Assembly: GCF_040219335.1 (NCBI RefSeq)
Contig: NZ_JAVJSQ010000023.1
Location: 1-64,000, forward strand
Reading direction: 5' to 3'
Length of the DNA stretch: 64,000 nucleotides
From: Gimesia sp.
Lineage (GTDB): Bacteria; Planctomycetota; Planctomycetia; Planctomycetales; Planctomycetaceae
Shown: piece after piece, positions 58,762-64,000 of the stretch
Numbering within the stretch: the stretch's first letter is position 1
Layout of the letters: each line of letters opens with the position of its first letter
Notes under the pieces: generated by a model
What the model saw: only the letters and a program-made list of their open reading frames with translations
What the model was told of the DNA's origin: nothing
The model's database searches: none
Made by a program: the position numbers and the translations under genes

Positions 58762-59076
58762 ATGCTACAGAGGCAAGAAATCATGTTGATCAGAGCTGCC
58801 CTGCAGTTCTGGTATGAAGAAATGGATCTCGAAGATGCAGACATGTTCGCGATTTATTCTGGTGGCCCCAGAATCAAGCCGCCCTGGCGAAGGGAAGACA
58901 TCCAGCGGTTGCGTCAGCAGTTGATCGCGGCACGACTGCGATTTGCTGTCTGTCAAAGTGATGCGAGCAGGGTCAAGATTCCCCGCCTGTTTGACACTCC
59001 CGCAGCAGCAAATCAGGCGAAGACGAACGACACTGACCAACTGGGGGTGGTCCTGGTTGATACTCCAGCAGTCTGA
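58762..59076 (+). CDS. Small protein, unknown function
   Basis: A 104-residue basic and acidic helical protein, not recognised. MLIRAALQFWYEEMDLEDADMF near the start and EDIQRLRQQLIAARLRFAVC in the middle suggest a helix bundle. The AAAGGAG site at 58751-58757 fixes the ATG at 58762; the open frame from 58651 runs through the terminator and is not translated. It is convergent with the HTH gene. Confidence 0.7.
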   Translation: MLQRQEIMLIRAALQFWYEEMDLEDADMFAIYSGGPRIKPPWRREDIQRLRQQLIAARLRFAVCQSDASRVKIPRLFDTPAAANQAKTNDTDQLGVVLVDTPAV

Positions 59077-59082
59077 GTTCCC

Positions 59083-59304
59083 TCAAACCCCCTCCATCAG
59101 CTCGGCCAGGCTGATGCCGAGTGTCTCGGCAATCCGCTCGATATTCCGTAGAGACAGATTCCTCTCTCCCCGTTCGATCCCGCCGACGTAGGTCCGATCC
59201 AGCTCACAAGCGTAGGCAAAATTCTCCTGTGAGTAACCTTGTTCTTTGCGCAGTTCCCGGACCCGCTGTCCAAATCTCACCAGTATTTCTGCTCGTTTTG
59301 CCAT
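59083..59304 (-). CDS. XRE-family HTH protein, R-M controller (C-protein) type
   Basis: A 73-residue DNA-binding protein. The HTH is [37 protein letters not shown], matching restriction controller proteins ([13 protein letters not shown]). These bind their own promoter to delay restriction until methylation is done. The ATG at 59304 is preferred over the upstream ATG at 59319. A C-box-like operator lies just upstream (59322-59356). No type II R-M genes are adjacent in the window; the neighbours are the AddBA-like pair and a small gene. Confidence 0.88.
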   Translation of the reverse strand: MAKRAEILVRFGQRVRELRKEQGYSQENFAYACELDRTYVGGIERGERNLSLRNIERIAETLGISLAELMEGV

Positions 59305-59321
59305 GCAGACATTAAACACTT

Positions 59322-59356
59322 GACAATGACGATAGGACCACGGACTATAAGTATCA
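59322..59356 (-). promoter_or_regulatory. C-box-like operator of the HTH gene
   Basis: Read on the minus strand this contains ACTTATAGTC followed by CGTGGTCCTATCGTCA. ACTTATAGTC is a known C-box half-site, and the whole arrangement (two imperfect half-sites with a GT-rich centre) resembles, as I recall it, the operator of C.Esp1396I. It ends 17 bases before the start codon. Confidence 0.65.
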
Positions 59357-59557
59357 TTGTGTGTCTGTAAATATGTCCAAACGGTGTGTCTTTAAACCTC
59401 AGGTAACAGGCACTCAACAGTTCTGGGAGCTTTAATCAGGGGCCTCCGAGAAGCGGAGAGACTGCCTCTCAGCAGGGCTTGTCTCAATAGAGGTCTGAAC
59501 CACTCAGGGAAACGCAATTTCAACCCACAACCCCATTAGAGAAGATCGGTAAATTCC

Positions 59558-60301
59558 ATGCACGAAGAAAGTCACAAAACGATTGAAAGTCCCCAGAGCC
59601 AGTGGTGGCTGGCAAAGAATGGTGTGGCGGAAGGACCTCTGTCTCACCGGGAAATCAGTGATGCCTTGAAGTCAAACCGCATCAGATCGGCTGATTATGC
59701 CTACTCATCTGTTGAAAAGGAGTGGAAGCCGTTGTCTGCCTGGAGCGAGTTTGAATCGGGAACTGAAGAATCTGCTCTGCAACCTCCTCCGGTTCCCCCT
59801 GTGGACAGTTATACTGTCGAGCCCTTGCTCACCAATCCCAGGCTGCCCGCCATGGCGAACTGGATCTGTATCTACTCGCTCCAGATCTCTCCCTGGCTCT
59901 GGTGCCTCTATACCTTTTCAGAAATCATCAGCGGGACCGCGCTAAAAGAAAAGGCTCCTCTCATGGGTGTGGAGGCCTTGGCGATGATAATCAGCATGCT
60001 CGTTTCACTGGGGGTAACAATTTCACTCTTCATCGGTGGGATTCGTCTCCGAGCGTTAAGCCGGTCAGGTCCGAATATCATTATCCTGAGTATCGTAGTC
60101 GCAACTGCGGCCCATTTACTGTTGTCTCTCGGGGTGATGATGATCATTGCAATGACCGATCAAAACAGCTTCACCTCAAAAACCGTGGCAGTCGAGTTAA
60201 TCGACTATTTCATACTAATTGTCGCACTGTGCGAAGGGGCGTTTCTGCTCACCTCACTTTTCTGGCTGAGGCGTAATGCCCGTTTTCTGCCACTCGCTTA
60301 A
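59558..60301 (+). CDS. GYF_2-domain membrane protein
   Basis: A 247-residue protein. An N-terminal GYF_2 domain (WWLAKNGVAEGPLSHREIS, then WKPLSAWSEF) is followed by a proline-rich linker and about four membrane helices in the C-terminal half. GYF_2 domains are thought to mediate protein contacts next to membrane proteins. The next gene has the same layout. The function is not known. The start ATG at 59558 has only a weak ribosome site. Confidence 0.8.
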   Translation: MHEESHKTIESPQSQWWLAKNGVAEGPLSHREISDALKSNRIRSADYAYSSVEKEWKPLSAWSEFESGTEESALQPPPVPPVDSYTVEPLLTNPRLPAMANWICIYSLQISPWLWCLYTFSEIISGTALKEKAPLMGVEALAMIISMLVSLGVTISLFIGGIRLRALSRSGPNIIILSIVVATAAHLLLSLGVMMIIAMTDQNSFTSKTVAVELIDYFILIVALCEGAFLLTSLFWLRRNARFLPLA

Positions 60302-60350
60302 TGTACCAGCACATTAAGCCCCGTAATGATTGTCTTGACCTTGAAAGAGA

Positions 60351-60896
60351 ATGAGCTTCATGACCGAATATCCAGTCCCCGAAAACCGGGAAGCCACAGA
60401 GTGGCGATTTGATGACCAGGGCCTGCTTGCAGGCCCTTACTCTTATGACGAACTCAGGGACTATGTAGAGCTGGACTACATCCAGCCAGAAACTGAGATC
60501 ATTCATGAGGATGGCCGGAAATATCAGGCATTTGAGATCGGATTGTTCCCCGGATTCGTTCCTGCAAAACCAGACCCTGCCGACGAGAACGAAAACATGA
60601 TCGCACCGTTACCGGGCTGGAATGTTCTGGTGGGAGTGGTCGCACTGACTCTGGTCTCAATGAAAATTGCCCAGAGGGTGCCGGAAGACCACTGGTTCCA
60701 CGGCGTGCTACCGTTCTCGTTGACCATTGGTGGTTTCGCGATGGTTTTAATCGGCTGTTATACCGGTTTGACGGGGATTGCTCACAACTTCCGGGGGATA
60801 CCTAAATACCGTCCTGTCTTTTACAGAGTTGGTGCTGTGATCGTGATTTACCTGGGCATTTTATTCTTGGTTGCAGGAACGAAAGATCTATTTTGA
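60351..60896 (+). CDS. GYF_2-domain membrane protein (second)
   Basis: A 181-residue protein with a GYF_2 domain (WRFDDQGLLAGPYSYDELRDYV and YQAFEIGLFPG) followed by three membrane helices, starting at about residue 93 (WNVLVGVVALTLVSMKIA). It is 49 bases after the first GYF_2 gene, suggesting one operon. A second in-frame ATG lies at 60360. The pair may be partners or the result of duplication. Confidence 0.8.
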   Translation: MSFMTEYPVPENREATEWRFDDQGLLAGPYSYDELRDYVELDYIQPETEIIHEDGRKYQAFEIGLFPGFVPAKPDPADENENMIAPLPGWNVLVGVVALTLVSMKIAQRVPEDHWFHGVLPFSLTIGGFAMVLIGCYTGLTGIAHNFRGIPKYRPVFYRVGAVIVIYLGILFLVAGTKDLF

Positions 60897-61299
60897 TGCC
60901 CGTAGTTGCTGATCACACTTATCAGTGCGAACCCTCCCATGCTTGTTTTGACAACTTCGCATAATCAGTGGTGAGAGTACACCTGAGAGTGCGGCAAATC
61001 TTGCGACCGATCGCGTAGCCACCGCGAGCAGAAGCAGCCTAAAAGTCACAGGATTAGTCCTGAATTCTACATAGTCACATCAGACAGTTTCGTACGCCCT
61101 GGAATAGTCTCCCCGAAGACAGTTTCAGGGCGTTTTGTTTTCAAGCTGTTGGTAAGCGAACCGGGGAACAGCTGACTGCAGCATATCATCAGCAGGCAGA
61201 CCAGCAGCAAACCAACCAGCGGCGGTTCTGAGGTAACCCAGATTTAAAAAGTACTTTCTAGATTTATAACCAGTCATTTAACGTCAGGAGAACCAATTC
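60897..61299. other. Intergenic region with duplicated terminator element
   Basis: About 400 bases before the Ycf35-like gene. It contains the terminator element at 61095 and otherwise no supported gene. A promoter for the following operon is expected here, but I could not place it with confidence. Confidence 0.4.
61095..61140 (+). terminator. Intrinsic-terminator-like hairpin (element 2)
   Basis: CGCCCTG (61095-61101) pairs with CAGGGCG (61126-61132), then TTTTGTTTTC. Together with 58662 it forms a repeated element: GCCCTGGAA, AGTCT, GTTTCAGGGCGTTTT are common to both. Confidence 0.8.
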
Positions 61300-61668
61300 A
61301 TGAGTCATATTGTGGAAATTAAAACCGAAGTCCGGGACGAGGCAGCCATCAGTGCCGCCTGTCAGCGTCTCAAGCTGGAGGCACCAACGCAGGGGACGGT
61401 AAAGCTTTTCAGTGACTCTGCCACCGGTACGATCGTCAAACTACCTGGCTGGCGATATCCGGCTGTGTTCGACACACAATCCGGCCAGGCTCGCTTCGAC
61501 AACTTCGAAGGCCGCTGGGGCGAGCAACATCAACTGGATCGCTTCCTGCAGGGGTATGCCGTTGAGAAGACACGCATCGAAGCGCGTCGTAAGGGACACA
61601 CGGTGACCGAGCAGGCTCAGGCTGACGGCTCGATCAAGTTGACGGTCCAGGTAGGAGGTGCTGTATGA
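61300..61668 (+). CDS. DUF1257 (Ycf35-like) protein
   Basis: A 122-residue protein of the DUF1257 family, which includes the plastid and cyanobacterial Ycf35. It has the MSHIVEIKTEVRDEAAISAAC start, a VKLPGWRYPAVFDTQSGQ core and a C-terminal GSIKLTVQVGG strand. The function is unknown. Its stop overlaps the next start (ATGA), so the three small genes here are translated together. Confidence 0.85.
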   Translation: MSHIVEIKTEVRDEAAISAACQRLKLEAPTQGTVKLFSDSATGTIVKLPGWRYPAVFDTQSGQARFDNFEGRWGEQHQLDRFLQGYAVEKTRIEARRKGHTVTEQAQADGSIKLTVQVGGAV

Positions 61669-61862
61669 ATCGGACGATCGAGATCACAGTCACCCCGGAC
61701 GGACAGACTCGTGTGGAGACCAAAGGCTTTTCCGGAGCCGGCTGCCGCGAAGCCAGCCGGTTCATTGAGGAAGCCCTGGGGAAACGGGCCAGCGAACGGA
61801 CCACGGCGGAGTTCTTTCAGATCGCTGATGAACGGCAACGCCTTCAGGAAGGAGGTGGTTGA
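61665..61862 (+). CDS. DUF2997 protein
   Basis: A 65-residue protein with the DUF2997 pattern: IEITVTPDGQTRVETKGFSG, then CREASRFIEEALG and RTTAEFFQ near the end. The family is found beside DUF1257 in cyanobacteria and here in the same order. Its start is preceded by GGAGG at 61654-61658 and overlaps the DUF1257 stop; its own stop overlaps the next start. Confidence 0.85.
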   Translation: MNRTIEITVTPDGQTRVETKGFSGAGCREASRFIEEALGKRASERTTAEFFQIADERQRLQEGGG

Positions 61863-62089
61863 TGACCAAGGTCCGTCGACAGATCCAACGGCAGCAACGC
61901 GAAGATCCGGCTGTCGAAGCACGCCGCATTGCCCGCATTCGTAAGAAGTATGATGATCTGACCAAGGAGCAGGAGGCCCTCAGTCGCTGGATGACACGCC
62001 TGAAACGTGCCTTTCACAAGGTAGAGAAGCTTCAGGAGCGGATCGCCCGCATGGAACGCCAGTTGGCTGACCTGGAGGATCGTGGCTGA
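61862..62089 (+). CDS. Small basic coiled-coil protein
   Basis: A 75-residue protein rich in K, R and E. It is almost certainly a coiled coil (KKYDDLTKEQEALSRWMTRL, VEKLQERIARMERQLADLED). GGAGGT at 61851-61856 and the TGATG overlap with DUF2997 fix the start at 61862. It probably works with the two preceding proteins, perhaps as a structural or adaptor part. Confidence 0.78.
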   Translation: MTKVRRQIQRQQREDPAVEARRIARIRKKYDDLTKEQEALSRWMTRLKRAFHKVEKLQERIARMERQLADLEDRG

Positions 62090-62131
62090 CAGTCAGGCTC
62101 TGCACATTCAATAACCATTTGTTTTATCAAT

Positions 62132-62156
62132 GCCCCGGCTTCGGCTGGGGCTTTTT
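62132..62156 (+). terminator. UUCG-loop terminator between the small genes and ATPase
   Basis: GCCCC pairs with GGGGC around C(TTCG)G, followed by TTTTT. It should stop most transcription before the ATPase gene, so that gene may have its own start or depend on readthrough. Confidence 0.8.
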
Positions 62157-62183
62157 CATTTACGCACTTAATAAGGAGTCGCT

Positions 62184-63680
62184 ATGCCGACAATTACTTC
62201 ACTAACCCAGAAACTGGCTGAACATGTCGCGGCCTGTTTCCCGGGGCTGTGGATTCAGTCCCACGAGCATCAGGATGCTCTGACGGAAATTGCTCAGCTC
62301 TGCCATGATTCTCAGTGGCAGCTGGCCACCTGGGACATCGACACAGGACTCATCGTCCCCGGCCAGACAGAGCAGGGGGGAAGCAGCAATGATCCGCTGA
62401 CTGCCATCAAGGCGATCAATGCCCTGGCCACGCCTGAAGGAACAGCCATTCTTGTGCTGCAGAACTTTCACCGATTCCTGCAGTCCGCAGAAGTGGTCCA
62501 GGCGTTGTCTCAGCAGATCAACACCGGCAAGCAGAACCGGGCCATCGTGATCGTGCTGTCGCCCGTTGTGCAAATCCCCACCGAGCTGGAACGCATGTTT
62601 GTCGTGATGGAGCACGATCTCCCCCACCGGCAGGAACTGGAAGAAATCGCTCGTGGGATTGCCACGGAGGAGGGGGAGCTGCCCGCAGAAGCCGAGTTAC
62701 AGGTGATTCTCGATGCGGCAGCCGGACTCACCCGGATGGAAGCGGAGAATGCGTTCAGCCTGTCACTGGTTCGGGACGGGAGAATCACTGCAGATGCCGT
62801 CTGGGAATTAAAGACCCAAACGCTAAAAAAAAGTGGTCTGCTCTCGCTGTACCGCAGTAACGATGACTTCAGCAGCCTGGGAGGTCTGGTAGCTCTCAAG
62901 GCGTTCTGTAAACGGGCCATGCTGCATCCGCAGCGTGGGAATCCACTGAAACGCCCGCGTGGGGTCCTGCTGTTGTCCCCACCTGGTTGTGGCAAGTCAC
63001 AGTTCTGTAAGGCACTTGGCAGGGAGGTCGGTCGCCCTGTCCTCAATCTCGATATTGGCAGCCTGATGGGTTCACTCGTAGGGCAGTCGGAGGAACGCAC
63101 ACGAGAGGCCCTGAAAGTCATTGATGCAATGGCTCCCTGTATTGCCATGATCGACGAAGTCGAGAAGGCCTTTGCCGGGATGAACGGTAGTGGCGACTCT
63201 GGAGTCGCATCGCGAATGTTTGGTGTGTTTTTGTCGTGGCTCAATGATCATCAGTCCGACGTGTTCGTGGTCTGTACTGCGAATGATGTTTCCAAGTTGC
63301 CTCCGGAGTTCAGTCGGAGTGAACGCTTTGATGGGGTGTTTTTCCTGGACCTCCCCGATCGGGAAGAGAAAGACGCGATCTGGGCACTCTACCGGGATCT
63401 GTTCGAGATCGACGCGGACCAGGCCGCTCCCGATGACACGGACTGGACCGGTGCAGAGATCAAGTCCTGTTGCCGCTTGGCAGCCTTGCTTGATCTGCCT
63501 CTGCGTCAGGCCGCTCAAAACGTGGTTCCCGTCGCGGTGACTGCAGCGGAATCGGTCAGTCAGTTACGGACCTGGGCCGGTGGTCGCTGTCTTTCGGCGA
63601 ATCAGCCTGGTATTTACCGTAAGCCGCAGCAACGAGCCCGCTCGCGTCGCAGCGTGAATCGAGAAGCGTCCAAGAACTAA
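62184..63680 (+). CDS. Ycf46-like AAA ATPase
   Basis: A 498-residue protein. The N-terminal half is a Ycf46-type regulatory region (residues about 1-200, including FHRFLQSAEVVQALSQQI). The AAA core has Walker A PPGCGKS (266-272), a following GRPVLNLDIGSLMGSLVGQSE segment and Walker B IAMIDEVEKAF (around 324-325). RSERFD near 378-383 is likely the arginine-finger region. Ycf46 proteins of plastids and cyanobacteria are AAA ATPases of unclear role. The context (Ycf35-like, DUF2997) supports a joint function. The C-terminal tail is basic. Confidence 0.9.
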   Translation: MPTITSLTQKLAEHVAACFPGLWIQSHEHQDALTEIAQLCHDSQWQLATWDIDTGLIVPGQTEQGGSSNDPLTAIKAINALATPEGTAILVLQNFHRFLQSAEVVQALSQQINTGKQNRAIVIVLSPVVQIPTELERMFVVMEHDLPHRQELEEIARGIATEEGELPAEAELQVILDAAAGLTRMEAENAFSLSLVRDGRITADAVWELKTQTLKKSGLLSLYRSNDDFSSLGGLVALKAFCKRAMLHPQRGNPLKRPRGVLLLSPPGCGKSQFCKALGREVGRPVLNLDIGSLMGSLVGQSEERTREALKVIDAMAPCIAMIDEVEKAFAGMNGSGDSGVASRMFGVFLSWLNDHQSDVFVVCTANDVSKLPPEFSRSERFDGVFFLDLPDREEKDAIWALYRDLFEIDADQAAPDDTDWTGAEIKSCCRLAALLDLPLRQAAQNVVPVAVTAAESVSQLRTWAGGRCLSANQPGIYRKPQQRARSRRSVNREASKN

Positions 63681-63708
63681 AAACCACTTTTTAAATTCAA
63701 ATCCACAA

Positions 63709-63755
63709 AAGCCGGTGCGTGACGAAAAGTGTCGTCATTCACGGGCTTGTTTTGT
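63709..63755 (+). terminator. Intrinsic-terminator-like hairpin after the ATPase gene
   Basis: AAGCC...GTGACGA pairs with TCGTCA...GGGCTT, then TTTTGTTT. It is followed by another gene start with GGAG. Confidence 0.7.
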
Positions 63756-63771
63756 TTCTGGAGATACTGAT

Positions 63772-64000
63772 ATGACCACATTACTCGAAGAGGCTCCCCC
63801 TGAGACTACCATCACTCCCAGTGAGCGACTGCGATCTTCCATGGCGGCGGCCCGGCTGAGCTTTACCTGGCTGGGAGTGAGAAAGTCGCTCACGGCCCAG
63901 CAGAAGAACCAAGCCGCCGATTCCTTCGGTGCCGAAGGGAAATACCTGTCAGCCGGTAAGAAGCTGCTGGATACCCGTCATGCCGCCTTCAAAGCCGTCA
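63772..64000 (+). CDS. Partial gene at the window end, unknown function
   Basis: An ATG at 63772, preceded by GGAG, opens a frame that reaches the window end without a stop (76 codons seen). The protein begins MTTLLEEAPPETTITPSERL, then MAAARLSFTWLGVRKSLT and a lysine-rich helix. It is not recognised. It follows the Ycf46-like gene and may belong to the same module. Confidence 0.7.
   Translation, partial: MTTLLEEAPPETTITPSERLRSSMAAARLSFTWLGVRKSLTAQQKNQAADSFGAEGKYLSAGKKLLDTRHAAFKAV

Overview
The window looks like the chromosome of a planctomycete, probably Gimesia or a close relative (inference). It carries two DUF1559 pilin-like proteins, small regulatory-like lipoproteins, a giant cytochrome/DUF1549/DUF1553 protein paired with a DUF1501 protein, a DUF1080 protein and several secreted alpha/beta hydrolases. 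This set is characteristic of Planctomycetota.

From 1 to 39.5 kb is mostly ordinary chromosome. It holds an HrpA helicase, a SUKH protein, the two DUF1559/lipoprotein loci, a tandem pair of membrane-anchored von Willebrand A proteins, a DUF1080 protein, a TIM-barrel isomerase, a HEAT-repeat protein, a methyltransferase, a leucine-rich-repeat protein, a fatty-acid desaturase, a thioesterase, divergent purF and proB, the cytochrome/DUF1501 pair and a GntR regulator. Scattered between these genes are two short hairpin repeat families that often form one composite unit and are tandemly amplified near 27.8-28.3 kb. Some genes are decayed or altered: a double-CxxC protein with a broken 5' end, a beta-propeller remnant, and a hydrolase that has lost its catalytic serine.

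A tRNA-Pro gene at 39.57 kb marks the start of an accessory region. It contains a DUF429 protein, a truncated FtsK/SpoIIIE motor and a type I restriction-modification operon on the minus strand. That operon reads hsdM2, small ORF, hsdM1, hsdS, duplicated hsdR 5' end, AlbA_2 gene, hsdR. Next come a two-gene AddB/AddA-like helicase-nuclease and a controller-type HTH gene with a C-box-like operator in front of it. This has the content of a defence island. No integrase and no second att site were seen.

The last 5 kb holds two GYF_2 membrane proteins and a compact module of DUF1257 (Ycf35-like), DUF2997, a coiled-coil protein and a Ycf46-like AAA ATPase, then a gene cut by the window end. Intrinsic-terminator-like hairpins separate these units. 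The module is the best candidate here for a little-described system. The AddBA-like pair and the two-methylase type I operon come next.
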